From positions 1 through 61,375 of the forward strand of contig CANPXL010000017.1 of assembly GCA_947586055.1 (NCBI GenBank): DNA of 61,375 bases, given 5' to 3'. Origin of the DNA: an uncultured Acetatifactor sp. GTDB taxonomy: Bacteria > Bacillota > Clostridia > Lachnospirales > Lachnospiraceae. The position numbers and the translations under genes were made by a program. Positions 1-7,955 of the stretch are shown one piece after another. The notes beneath the pieces are model-generated. The model was given only the letters and a program-made list of their open reading frames with translations, was not told the DNA's origin and did not search any database. How positions within the stretch are numbered: the first letter of the stretch is position 1; each line of letters begins with the position of its first letter.

Positions 1-21
1 TACCGGCTGTTCGCTAAACTT

Positions 22-78
22 TACCGGGGCAGGACTCGCACCTGCCTATATTTCAAGCGCCGAACTGGCGCACTCCTA
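22..78 (-). pseudogene. tRNA-like remnant (T-arm and D-arm-like hairpins)
   Basis: Read on the minus strand, this stretch has a good T-arm (GCAGG / CCTGC closing loop TGCGAGT) and an upstream hairpin GCGC / GCGC around CAGTTCG that resembles a D-arm. No anticodon arm fits between them and the acceptor ends do not pair, so it cannot be a working tRNA as it stands. It may be a decayed tRNA or an unrelated structured element. Confidence 0.3.
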
Positions 79-357
79 ATATAAATATTGTTATTTCTTA
101 TGTCGAAAACATCGGATGCTATACACCGCGCAGAATCATTATACCACCCAAATATGAAGAAATCTACTGCCCGTTAAGACGGTCAATCGAATTTTTCACG
201 ACATTTCTACCCGACGTTTGACAGCTTCGTTTTCTGGGCGGAACGTGGGGAATTTCCCGTTTTCAGGATTGATAAACGCATCGAAATCTACTATAATAGT
301 TAAATCACGGAATCGTTAAGTTACGGATTTGCCGAAAGGCAGCGAAAACCGCTATGC

Positions 358-432
358 CGGGGTGTAGCCCAGTTGGCAGGGCACGACATTGGGAAGCATC
401 AGGCCGGGAGTTCGAGTCTCCCCCTCCGACCA
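358..432 (+). pseudogene. Degenerate tRNA-Pro(GGG)-like sequence with encoded CCA
   Basis: The 5' seven bases CGGGGTG equal those of the intact tRNA-Pro at 27.2 kb. A D-stem GCCC/GGGC and a T-arm GGGAG-TTCGAGT-CTCCC follow, and the 3' end reads CCTCCG-A-CCA. The loop TTGGGAA would give anticodon GGG (Pro), but the flanking five-base anticodon stems do not pair and the acceptor 3' side is one base short. Unlike the other tRNAs in this window it encodes CCA. It is either a decayed or a very divergent tRNA. It lies just ahead of the next gene and may be an old integration site. Confidence 0.4.
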
Positions 433-469
433 CATAACGGAAAGATAATTCCGATAAAAGGAGCAAATA

Positions 470-1579
470 ATGGACAAACAGTTGATTGGCAAGTGGCATA
501 AGGAAGAAGAAGGAGAAACAATCAATATCTTTGACGAAACACCTCTGCGCATGAAAATGTCCTTTACTTCCAGCGGATATTACAATTTTGAACCGAATTG
601 CGTATACGAAAAAGACGGATTCCTGTGCTATGAGATCAACGACGAAACCCATCGAAGGGTGTATCACGTTCGATATGCAGACGGCGGCTTGGATGGATTT
701 TATACACAGCACGGCAAGACGACCCCGGTCAAATATAAAAAAGTCGGAGATATTCCCGAGGACGCGCCCTATCAATTTCTTCCCACCGAAATTTTTGTCC
801 CCGAAACCAGTGAAACGAGAATGGAACTCCTGAAAAAATTTTCGGAATATGACCGAACCTGGAAGGGCGACTGCCCGTCTGAATTTGTTTTGGGCGGCAA
901 AACTCCGAAAATATTGGAAAAATATCACTACATTGACTACATAAAGCAACAGGACGCTTCTTCGGACGAGATCGTTTTTCGGCTGCTCGATTTTGTCTGC
1001 GATCATTTCGGACACAACGGCAGCGGCGGAATGAGCAACGATGTCCATATAACAAAACTGATAAAATTTTGTGAACGAAACGACGGGATGTCCAACTGTC
1101 GCGGTCTCGCCATCCTGTTGGCGTCACTTTTGCGGCTGAACAAAATTAAAGCCCGGCACATTACCTGTTTGCCGTATGAAGATCCTTGTGAGGACTGTCA
1201 CGTAGTGGTGGACTGCCTTTTGCCGTCTGGTAAGCGCATCATGCTCGACCCCTCATGGCGGCTGTATCTGAGGGATAAGGCCGGGGAATATGTATCTCTG
1301 CCCCGCTTTCGGGAACTGCTGCTGGAGGATGAGCCAATTTTTGAAAATCCGGACGCCGGTCACAACGGAACAGGATTTGAAGAACAATATTACAGGAATT
1401 ATATGATCAAAAACACGGTGCGTTTTGCCCGCTGTACACTTAACAAAGAGGGCGTGGATGGTCAAAACGAAGGCTCAAGATACATCACGCTGATTCCCAA
1501 AGGGTATCCGACCGAACAATTCTCCGAAAAACAGAAATCGGACTTCGTTTACAACGACCTTGCTTTTTGGAGAATGTAA
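470..1579 (+). CDS. Transglutaminase-like domain protein
   Basis: 369 residues from an ATG with AAGGAG upstream. The central part carries the transglutaminase/papain-like signature: a Cys in MSNCRGLAILLASLL, a His in the CHVVVD segment and an Asp in MLDPSWRLY, in the right order for a Cys-His-Asp triad. The first ~110 residues are rich in beta-type sequence and have no recognised domain. No signal peptide or membrane segment is visible, so the protein is probably cytoplasmic. Bacterial members of this fold act as peptidases or amidases more often than as cross-linkers; the substrate here is unknown. It is one of only two protein genes in the window on the plus strand and stands alone after a tRNA-like sequence, which fits an acquired gene. 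Confidence 0.75.
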   Translation: MDKQLIGKWHKEEEGETINIFDETPLRMKMSFTSSGYYNFEPNCVYEKDGFLCYEINDETHRRVYHVRYADGGLDGFYTQHGKTTPVKYKKVGDIPEDAPYQFLPTEIFVPETSETRMELLKKFSEYDRTWKGDCPSEFVLGGKTPKILEKYHYIDYIKQQDASSDEIVFRLLDFVCDHFGHNGSGGMSNDVHITKLIKFCERNDGMSNCRGLAILLASLLRLNKIKARHITCLPYEDPCEDCHVVVDCLLPSGKRIMLDPSWRLYLRDKAGEYVSLPRFRELLLEDEPIFENPDAGHNGTGFEEQYYRNYMIKNTVRFARCTLNKEGVDGQNEGSRYITLIPKGYPTEQFSEKQKSDFVYNDLAFWRM

Positions 1580-1795
1580 TAATTTACTGTAACAGAAATT
1601 CCGCGCGGACAGGCGGTTACGAGGTCAGCTTCGTTGAGATATTTCATACGGATATATAGCGCTTGCACCCCCAGTCTTTACCGGAAATATACCGCAGTAT
1701 ATTTATTCGCGTCCCATTTTATATTCATTGCGTTTCTCCCCAAACAATTTCTAATCTTTTACTGATATCCTGCCACAATCACGCTCGCCAGGAAA

Positions 1796-2509
1796 TTAAT
1801 CATCATTTTTACGCAAAAAATAGCTTTTTATTTCTTCCGGCAAATACTTTGCAAGTTCCTCCACCAACTCATACACCTTTGTTCCCGGTGCAATTTCCGT
1901 TGGGGTCTTACCTGACCCATCTTTGATAATCCGCTTTGCATATCGTATTGCCAGCTTTGGATTGCCTTTTTCCATTAGTATTTCAAAAAGATTCGGCATA
2001 TTCTTCTGATATTTTCCCAATCCCAATTCCTGAAACTTATTGTTTAAAAAATCTATGTACCCTGTTCGGTGGTTGTTCGCCGTATAATAAGAAAAATGCA
2101 GCATAAACCAAAACTCAATACATTCATTACTCCATGCCGCATGATATTTTAATTCTGAGTTATCCTTATTTAACAAGTCAACTCGTTCCACAACACCATT
2201 AAAATGCTCTGCCGGAAAGCTGTCCTTATCATACACACACCAGATTTGCCCCTTTTGTATGTTATTCTCCCTGACATATCTTTCCGCCATTCCTATGACG
2301 CGCATGGTGCCCGCCGCGCAAGGCTCAATCTCAATCAATACCATTTCTTTGTAAATAGGGTTGTCCTCAATCAGCCGCTTAAATCCTGCAAAATACTGAG
2401 GTTCTGTTTGTTCCCCCTCACAGAAGATGTAATAGCGATACTCTTTGAGTTCCAAATAATGTTTCCGACGCTCTTTCTTCCACTTATCCATACCGGCTTT
2501 TTTAGGCAT
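1796..2509 (-). CDS. RloB-family (AbiLii-like) TOPRIM-type protein
   Basis: 237 residues. The N-terminal basic segment is followed by IFCEGEQTEPQYF, the conserved acidic EGxxTE motif of RloB-like proteins, and later by WCVYDKDSF, a DxD-type motif as in TOPRIM nuclease folds. NECIEFWFMLHF further on is also typical of the family. The start ATG has GGGGGA six bases upstream and lies 8 bp inside the end of the ATPase gene, so the two are translated together. RloB proteins occur beside AAA ATPases in restriction-linked loci and in the two-gene abortive infection system AbiL. The inferred role is the effector nuclease of a phage-defence pair; the activity itself is not shown by sequence. Confidence 0.8.
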   Translation of the reverse strand: MPKKAGMDKWKKERRKHYLELKEYRYYIFCEGEQTEPQYFAGFKRLIEDNPIYKEMVLIEIEPCAAGTMRVIGMAERYVRENNIQKGQIWCVYDKDSFPAEHFNGVVERVDLLNKDNSELKYHAAWSNECIEFWFMLHFSYYTANNHRTGYIDFLNNKFQELGLGKYQKNMPNLFEILMEKGNPKLAIRYAKRIIKDGSGKTPTEIAPGTKVYELVEELAKYLPEEIKSYFLRKNDD

Positions 2510-3728
2510 TGACTGTCCCCCAATCTATAATCCTTTGCAGATACGGGTCCGCGCCATATTTCCCTTCAAGATATTGTTTATCATATTTTGCATCCTTGCG
2601 GACTGACACACCATTGCCATCCTTAAATTCTACCAATGAATATAACTTGGTGTTTTGATCCCTCCCCTTTGCTACAAACCAAATCTCATCCCTTCGGTAA
2701 ACCTCATTGTTCATGGTTGATAAGTCATGGGAAGTAAAAATCAGCTGCCCCTTTCCCTTATTTATACTCATATCCGTATACATTTCAATAATGTGTCTCA
2801 ACAATAATGGATGAATTTTTGCGTCCAGCTCGTCAATTACCAATGTTGTTCCATTAATCAGGCTGCTCACTATATAAGGCAAAAGTCCAAATAGCTTCTT
2901 TGTTCCGCTGGACTCCTCGGATAAAGTAAGTTCTGTACTCTCCCCGTTCACAATATGTTTTGTATATACCTCTACCGCATCCTCGTCCTTTTCTTCAACA
3001 CGAAAATCTTCAATATCCAAGTCCATTTCCCGGATCATTTTCAGCACTAATTCTTTGATTTTATCAGATTTTGCTATTGCTGTTCTCATTTCCTGATAAG
3101 GATTTCCATAATTTAAAAAGTCTATGGATTCTTCAAACCAATTCAGCACATCATTCACTATTTCGTTCTTTTTATAAGTAATACCAAGATATGACAATAG
3201 TGGCAAAGTTTCCGACAAGTCTTCACTAATCTTAAATTTGACAAACGTGCCTTTCAAATCTATTTTGTCTTTTTCACGCACAAACAATGCAGAGCGCCTT
3301 CCTGTTTCCATTTTCACTCTATCAAGGCTTTCATAAACCACAGTTTCTCTCTTAATATGAAGAATATAACGATACTCTGCTGCCTGCGTCCGAAAGAAAA
3401 TTTCAAACTCTGTAGGCCTATTTCTATTTTTTTCTGTAAAAGCAAACGGTTCCACAGGAATCTTTCTTGCCTTGTATACACAGTCGCTTTTATCGCAGGT
3501 CGCGCAAAGAGGGCGTAAAATTTTAGATGCCAATGTATGAATTGCTTCCAGTACATTAGACTTTCCGCCGCCGTTCGGCCCATAGATAACCGCTACAGGC
3601 AGAAACAATTCTCCATTCTCATCTTTAATAATTTTATCGTTATGCTCCGAAATAGCTGCTGCCTGCATATCAAATGTAATTTCATCACGGATACTTTTAT
3701 AGTTTTTAACAGTAAATTGACTTAGCAT
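2502..3728 (-). CDS. AAA ATPase, RloA/AbiLi-like defence ATPase
   Basis: 408 residues. The start is the ATG at 3728, with GGAGG eight bases upstream; a longer GTG-initiated form is possible. It begins with the LSQFTVKNYKSI strand usual for SMC/OLD-type ATPases, followed by Walker A GPNGGGKS at residues 50-57, a signature-like SEESSGTKKL, Walker B TLVIDELDAKIHPLLL and the H-loop IFTSHDLSTM. CxxC-type pairs (CATCDKSDC) near residues 75-83 are present. As first gene of the pair it probably senses infection and controls the downstream RloB-like protein. Related ATPases also serve in Septu and retron systems, but the RloB partner favours AbiL/RloAB. Confidence 0.85.
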   Translation of the reverse strand: MLSQFTVKNYKSIRDEITFDMQAAAISEHNDKIIKDENGELFLPVAVIYGPNGGGKSNVLEAIHTLASKILRPLCATCDKSDCVYKARKIPVEPFAFTEKNRNRPTEFEIFFRTQAAEYRYILHIKRETVVYESLDRVKMETGRRSALFVREKDKIDLKGTFVKFKISEDLSETLPLLSYLGITYKKNEIVNDVLNWFEESIDFLNYGNPYQEMRTAIAKSDKIKELVLKMIREMDLDIEDFRVEEKDEDAVEVYTKHIVNGESTELTLSEESSGTKKLFGLLPYIVSSLINGTTLVIDELDAKIHPLLLRHIIEMYTDMSINKGKGQLIFTSHDLSTMNNEVYRRDEIWFVAKGRDQNTKLYSLVEFKDGNGVSVRKDAKYDKQYLEGKYGADPYLQRIIDWGTVNA

Positions 3729-3756
3729 ATCATCAACCTCCACTTTATACTTTTAT

Positions 3757-3784
3757 ATTATATACCATTTTTCAATCTTGTAAA
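3757..3784 (-). promoter_or_regulatory. Sigma-A promoter of the ATPase-RloB operon
   Basis: On the minus strand TTTACA (3784-3779), a 16-base spacer and a perfect TATAAT (3762-3757) lie about 30 bases ahead of the ATPase start. No operator is apparent. Confidence 0.7.
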
Positions 3785-3849
3785 CCATATCTGAGTTTTT
3801 TTCTCATATTTACGCATTTATTTATAGAAATCAAATCACTGAAAAATGC

Positions 3850-3878
3850 TTGCCGCAATCCAGAGATTGTGGTATATT
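3850..3878 (+). promoter_or_regulatory. Promoter of a small RNA
   Basis: TTGCCG, a 17-base spacer, then TATATT. It drives the short transcript ending at the hairpin near 3992. The same layout (promoter, short RNA, terminator overlapping an opposing stop codon) is seen at 26.85 kb. Confidence 0.6.
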
Positions 3879-3884
3879 AAACAT

Positions 3885-3997
3885 AAAGAAGGACATCTGC
3901 GCTAACAGATGCCCCACAGGAGCTACCGATAGACGGTTAGCCTATTACATCAAACAGTTGTAGCCGCTTAACTTGCTAGGTTGGGGCGGCTATTTTT
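3885..3997 (+). ncRNA. Putative antisense regulatory RNA (copy 1)
   Basis: The predicted transcript is about 110 nt. A 5' hairpin (CATCTG/CAGATG) comes first, then a segment shared with the RNA at 26.9 kb (GGTTAG...ATT...ATCA), then an intrinsic terminator: stem TAGCCGC (3961-3967) / GCGGCTA (3986-3992) followed by TTTTTG. The terminator overlaps the stop codon of a minus-strand reading frame, as in type I toxin-antitoxin loci of the TxpA/RatA kind. No expression evidence is available. Confidence 0.5.
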
Positions 3998-4178
3998 GTG
4001 TCTTTCCATTATCTTTGCTGCCGACGGCATACCCGAGACCGAAACAGGTCAGGCAGCTTTGCAGGCTTCTACGTACTCGGAGGGGCGCGCTGCGTCCGGT
4101 GGACGCAGGCTCTGCGCCGACCGAAACGAAGTGTAGAACACAGTTCGCCCTACATTTCATTTCATTACTTCTGGTCAA
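3990..4178 (-). pseudogene. Possible decayed type I toxin peptide frame
   Basis: The last ~24 codons (LQSCLTCFGLGYAVGSKDNG then KTQK) look like the end of a short hydrophobic peptide with a basic tail. The stop lies in the terminator of the opposing RNA, as for the intact peptide at 27.0 kb. However, no ATG with a ribosome site stands just upstream: the frame runs into a hairpin-rich segment (4067-4138), and the only starts are a TTG at 4178 or an ATG six codons later, both without Shine-Dalgarno sequence. I read it as a toxin gene whose 5' part was replaced. It could also be noncoding. Confidence 0.3.
4067..4138. repeat. Hairpin-rich insert with inverted ends
   Basis: The segment is bounded by TTCTAC (4067-4072) and GTAGAA (4133-4138) and contains a strong inner hairpin, CTGCGTCC / GGACGCAG (4090-4108, loop GGT). 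It sits where the start of the small peptide frame would be expected. I see no second copy in the window. Confidence 0.35.
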
Positions 4179-4198
4179 ATTTCTGGTACTTGTATCTT

Positions 4199-4786
4199 CT
4201 ATACATTCAATTTCAGCTGATATTCCCGGTTCTCAATCATCTTCATTGCCGCGCGAAAAATTGCAAGACATTTTTCTTCGGTCTTCCCGAAATCCGTAAA
4301 CATCTCCGAAATAATGACGTCACATTCTTCCAATGCTTCCTCGTACTGTACTTTCGTCAAATCATTCTGCTGATATGCTTCATCCAGTTCATCCCTGTCG
4401 TCAATCCGGATGTCACCCTGTGGAGTAGCTATAACATCTAAATATTTATCCCAATATACCGCAACACCGTCACTGTCATATACATATTTTTCAATTACAT
4501 CAACATACCATACTGTTACAGAATAGTCCTTTCCCCCTGCCGTAGGTTTTAACATTGCCGTGATCAATCTCTTTTTCCCCTTTGGTATCAGCTGCAGCCA
4601 AACCATTCCGCCACCTGTAACAGCAACTTTTCCGGCTTTTTCAAAATCCCAAAAGAATTGTTCTCCATCTGTCAGCATAATCACACTGACAAAGCCTCGA
4701 AAAATCTCATTGTCCATGTCCATCTGATAGTATGGATAATGTTGAAATCCCCATTTTAAATCTCTGTTCAATCTTTTTGTTTTCAT
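4199..4786 (-). CDS. DUF402 domain protein
   Basis: 195 residues from the ATG at 4786, preceded by GGAGGGG at correct spacing. The upstream extension in the same frame lacks a ribosome site. The C-terminal half has the DUF402 pattern: VYDSDGVAVYWDKYLDVIATP, then GDIRIDDRDELDEAY and VQYEEALE. DUF402 proteins share the FomD/SA1684 fold, some members of which hydrolyse nucleoside di- or triphosphates with a divalent metal. The acidic DxDE clusters seen here suit metal binding. It lies 80 bases after a hypothetical gene and may be the end of the sigma-serpin transcription unit, though the gap leaves this open. Confidence 0.75.
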   Translation of the reverse strand: MKTKRLNRDLKWGFQHYPYYQMDMDNEIFRGFVSVIMLTDGEQFFWDFEKAGKVAVTGGGMVWLQLIPKGKKRLITAMLKPTAGGKDYSVTVWYVDVIEKYVYDSDGVAVYWDKYLDVIATPQGDIRIDDRDELDEAYQQNDLTKVQYEEALEECDVIISEMFTDFGKTEEKCLAIFRAAMKMIENREYQLKLNV

Positions 4787-4866
4787 TTCCCCTCCGCAAG
4801 GCCCCTTTTCATAAACTGACGTCAGAATTTCAAAAATTTCTCCTTCTTTTTGCAGTCTTTGACTTC

Positions 4867-5415
4867 TCACGGCCGATTCTGGTCAAGTGTGTTATTGCTC
4901 CCCATAACCGCCACAAGTTGTGCAACGGAAAAATGCCTGGGGTTCAGGTAAGGAACCCCTTCATCAATCAAAGAAAATCTCTCAAAATCGAATGCGATAT
5001 TTTCATCGTTCATGAAATCATCCTCAATCCAAACAATACCGGAAAACTCCCGGGGAAGCATGTCAACACGGGAACAATACAGCAATTCCTGCGCAAAATC
5101 AGATATGGAAATATGACAGATTCCATAGTCGGCTGTATCTTTTTGAAATTTTTCAATGTGCCTGTCCAACACAAAACTCCATCTGTAATCAGAGGAAACA
5201 TAAGCTACAATATTTGCTGAAACCGTCTCGACTGCTTCATATTTGGTATCTATATCAGCGTCATAATAGATGGTAAGCCAGTGAAAATCCTTTGTCGCGG
5301 CCCCTTCGCCTCTGACAAAATAATTTCCAACCATAGCTTCCAACCAACCGCTCAGAGAAATATTTGCCTGACAGGTTCCCTTTTGAGCGTGAATAGATTC
5401 GGTCAGATCAATCAT
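4867..5415 (-). CDS. Hypothetical protein
   Basis: 182 residues, not recognised. The start is supported by GGAGG eight bases upstream and lies 8 bp inside the preceding small gene, implying coupled translation. The sequence is soluble, acidic and mixed alpha/beta in look, with no signal peptide, membrane helix or catalytic motif that I can name. The stretch DMLPREFSGIVWIEDDFMND is strongly acidic. Small soluble acidic proteins in coupled pairs include immunity proteins, but nothing here proves that. Confidence 0.6.
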   Translation of the reverse strand: MIDLTESIHAQKGTCQANISLSGWLEAMVGNYFVRGEGAATKDFHWLTIYYDADIDTKYEAVETVSANIVAYVSSDYRWSFVLDRHIEKFQKDTADYGICHISISDFAQELLYCSRVDMLPREFSGIVWIEDDFMNDENIAFDFERFSLIDEGVPYLNPRHFSVAQLVAVMGSNNTLDQNRP

Positions 5416-5650
5416 CAGGGTATTCCTCCTTACTGACGTCCTGCTGCCATCCGGAACAATTTGTCTGGAACGCTGCTGTTTTTGTTGGAACGATGGCAGA
5501 GATTAGCCCGACAGGCAGAAAGTTGTATGAGATATCGTCAAATATCATAAAGCATTCCATATCACCAAAAATATCAACTGCATTTATCCTTTCAAATTTC
5601 CGTGTTGTCGCAGAATTTTTCAAAAATCTTCCATAAAGTGATATTACCAT
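5408..5650 (-). CDS. Hypothetical small protein
   Basis: 80 residues, not recognised. It begins 16 bases after the serpin stop codon and overlaps the following 182-residue gene by 8 bp, so it belongs to the sigma-serpin unit by position. A hydrophobic stretch in the middle (SYNFLPVGLISAIVP) is too weak to call a membrane segment. Its ribosome site is poor. This frame plus the next may descend from one longer gene split by a frameshift, since both are short and overlap out of frame. Confidence 0.45.
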   Translation of the reverse strand: MVISLYGRFLKNSATTRKFERINAVDIFGDMECFMIFDDISYNFLPVGLISAIVPTKTAAFQTNCSGWQQDVSKEEYPDD

Positions 5651-5666
5651 CTGCCTGACAATGATG

Positions 5667-7112
5667 TCAATCTCCAGCGGGAATATTGACTATTCCCACG
5701 AACAGCGGCAAGCCGCTGTCCCCTGTAATGCAGAACAGGAAGGGCCGGTCCAGGACAAAGTCCACTTCCTCGTCGGGCGGCATGGCGGCGCCGGCGGCAA
5801 GCATCACCGTGAATGCGGCAGCGGTGCAGCCTTCCTCGTCAATCACCACCCGTACCGCATGATTGGCCCCGGAAACCGCGATGGGTACATCCGCATCCGT
5901 GGTCATGGGAGTAAAATCTGCGCGGGATGGATCGAAGACGTCGGTGACGCCCAGCTTCCGCAGCCCGTCTCCCAGATCAAACTGGGAGGACACGTCAAAT
6001 TTGGGGATAGATTTATTTACAAACAGGAATTTGCTGTTTTCCCATTCCTTGCGGTAAAAGAGAAACTCCATCGCTTCCTCGTCCGAGAGCAGTTTCTCCG
6101 GCGTGATCCCCTCGTCCGGCAGGATAAACCACATCTCGCCGCCTTCCTCAAAGCCCTGACTGATGGCGGCAAAATGTTCTCCCCAATAGTAGGTCTGATC
6201 ATCCCGCTGGTGCATAAAATCCGTCTCGATATCCCCCGTGGGGCTGTGGAAGGTCTGAGGCCCGGTGCTGTCTTCAGAGAACTCATGACCCCATTTCGCC
6301 TGGTAATAGACGGTGGTGGCCAGGGCCAGGATCGTTTCCGGGTCCATGGCGACATTTCCTGCCTGATCCTCTAAAAGCCCGCCGGTCTGCTGGTTCAGCC
6401 ATTCCTGCAGCGCCTTGTCGTATGCGTCCGTGCCCATCTCCCCCTGATAGGATGAGGCGTAGAAATCCCGTGCGAGCGTATCCATGGTCTCCTGATTGAA
6501 GCTGATATCCTTGTTCAGCCACAGGGAACTGGCGAGAATGGATGTCAATGCCCCGTCATCCCGGTAATTGGCGTTCCAGACGTCGCTTGCCTGCCTGCGC
6601 AGCGCGTCCAGGCTGTCGCTGCCAAGAAGGGTGAGGATTTGGCCGCGGCTTTCCCCGTCTGTGAGCTGAGCCAGCATACTGAGCGCCATGTAGACGTTCA
6701 AGGGAGAATAAACTTTATTCTGCCCCCCTGTGTCGGCCAGAAAGACACCGGAGCTGTTCCGGAAAAAGGCTTGCAGGGATGAAATGTCCCCAAGATCCCG
6801 ACGCTGCGCCTTAACGCTTTCCCACCAGTCTTCAAATTCCTTTTCGGTATGGGGTTCTCCGGGATAGGGCGCCATTTGGGGATATTGCGCTTCGGCAAGG
6901 GCGTAAGCTGTCAGTCCTCCGTCGGGACTTGTCAGCCCTCCGTCGGGGCGGAGAAAGATCCCGCCAAGGATGGCCAGAACAAGTACCGCCGCAACGGCCC
7001 CGAACCACCGCGCTTTTATGTGCCGCTTCTGCCGTTTGGGGGAGGATTTCGCGCCATCGATCAAATCGTCCCGGATATCTGTCACGCCGTCATACATATC
7101 CTTTCCGTTCAT
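5667..7112 (-). CDS. Membrane-anchored serpin in anti-sigma position
   Basis: 481 residues. Residues 1-35 are cytoplasmic-type and resemble the short N-terminal parts of ECF anti-sigma factors (DMYDGVTDIRDDLIDGA). Residues ~37-54 form one membrane helix (WFGAVAAVLVLAILGGIFL). From ~residue 100 a complete serpin domain follows, outside the cell by topology: NKVYSPLNVYMALSML, SSLWLNKDISF, MWFILPDEGI, the hinge EEGCTAAAFT, and the C-terminal DRPFLFCITG with PLFVGIVNIP. Aligning the hinge with antitrypsin places Pro-Pro at P3'-P4' and gives P1-P1' as Ala-Ala, which would suit elastase- or subtilisin-like proteases. The start overlaps the sigma gene stop as ATGA, with AAGGAG upstream. Confidence 0.88.
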   Translation of the reverse strand: MNGKDMYDGVTDIRDDLIDGAKSSPKRQKRHIKARWFGAVAAVLVLAILGGIFLRPDGGLTSPDGGLTAYALAEAQYPQMAPYPGEPHTEKEFEDWWESVKAQRRDLGDISSLQAFFRNSSGVFLADTGGQNKVYSPLNVYMALSMLAQLTDGESRGQILTLLGSDSLDALRRQASDVWNANYRDDGALTSILASSLWLNKDISFNQETMDTLARDFYASSYQGEMGTDAYDKALQEWLNQQTGGLLEDQAGNVAMDPETILALATTVYYQAKWGHEFSEDSTGPQTFHSPTGDIETDFMHQRDDQTYYWGEHFAAISQGFEEGGEMWFILPDEGITPEKLLSDEEAMEFLFYRKEWENSKFLFVNKSIPKFDVSSQFDLGDGLRKLGVTDVFDPSRADFTPMTTDADVPIAVSGANHAVRVVIDEEGCTAAAFTVMLAAGAAMPPDEEVDFVLDRPFLFCITGDSGLPLFVGIVNIPAGD

Positions 7113-7666
7113 AGTTCCACTCCTTTCGATTCCAGAAAAACGCGAAGCCCTTTGCGGAGCCGCAATAGCCGCTGCGAGCAGTTGTTTGGTTGTTCCTTCA
7201 GTTCCGCTGCCAGTTCCTTTACCGAATCTGCGTACCAGTACCTTCGGATAAAGAGCCAGCGATCCGTATCTTCCAGGGTGTCCAGCCAGTCACTGATCGC
7301 TGCCGCAAGAACCTGCCGCTCGACAGACGCCTCCACAGTGCTGGGGGATGGCACACAGTCTTCCAGTTCCGAAAGCAGAATTTCGATCCCGTCATACCGT
7401 TTCTGTGCGTGATTCCGTCGCCATCGGCTGATGGACAGGTTGCGCGTAATACGCCCGAGAAAAGCGCCCAGAGACGCCGGCCGGTCCGGAGGAATTTTGT
7501 TCCAGACGGCATACCATGTGTCGTTGACGCATTCCTCTGCGTCTTCCCGCAGCCCGAGAAGACGCAGGGCGATAGAACGGCACATACCGCCGTATTTTCT
7601 GTCCGATTCAATAATCGCCTGCTCTTCCCGCCGGTGATACAGTTCAATGATGGCAGTATCGTCCAT
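7109..7666 (-). CDS. ECF-type RNA polymerase sigma factor
   Basis: 185 residues with a strong GGAGG before the ATG. Region 2 is visible as YGGMCRSIALRLLGLREDAEECVNDTWYAVWNKIPP, with the DAEECVNDT core-binding pattern and an ISRWRRNHAQKRY basic end. Region 4 (ERQVLAAAISDWLDTL then LFIRRYWYADSVKELAAEL and NNCSQRLLRLRKGL) forms the helix-turn-helix for the -35 element. It is the first gene of a unit whose second gene, overlapping by 4 bp, encodes a transmembrane serpin where an anti-sigma factor is normally found. Target promoters are unknown; no clear ECF autoregulatory promoter was recognised upstream. Confidence 0.9.
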   Translation of the reverse strand: MDDTAIIELYHRREEQAIIESDRKYGGMCRSIALRLLGLREDAEECVNDTWYAVWNKIPPDRPASLGAFLGRITRNLSISRWRRNHAQKRYDGIEILLSELEDCVPSPSTVEASVERQVLAAAISDWLDTLEDTDRWLFIRRYWYADSVKELAAELKEQPNNCSQRLLRLRKGLRVFLESKGVEL

Positions 7667-7955
7667 GGAACACCTCCTCTACTATTCAGGGCCCTTTACC
7701 TATAAAGTCGCAAAAGAAGTGAAAAAATGACAAGGATTTTTGACTTTCTTTTTTAAACCCTCATCGACAGAGATATTCATAATCAGCCTCCGCATAAACA
7801 AACAACATCCGTAATTGTCTTTCCTGATTTTGCGCCATATTTATCAAAAAACGAAAAAACCTTTGAGATCAAAAACTATGACAAAAATAGGGAGAACCGC
7901 CTATTGATCAGCGTTTCTCCCCATTTACTCCCATATTTACGAGAAATCACAGTAA

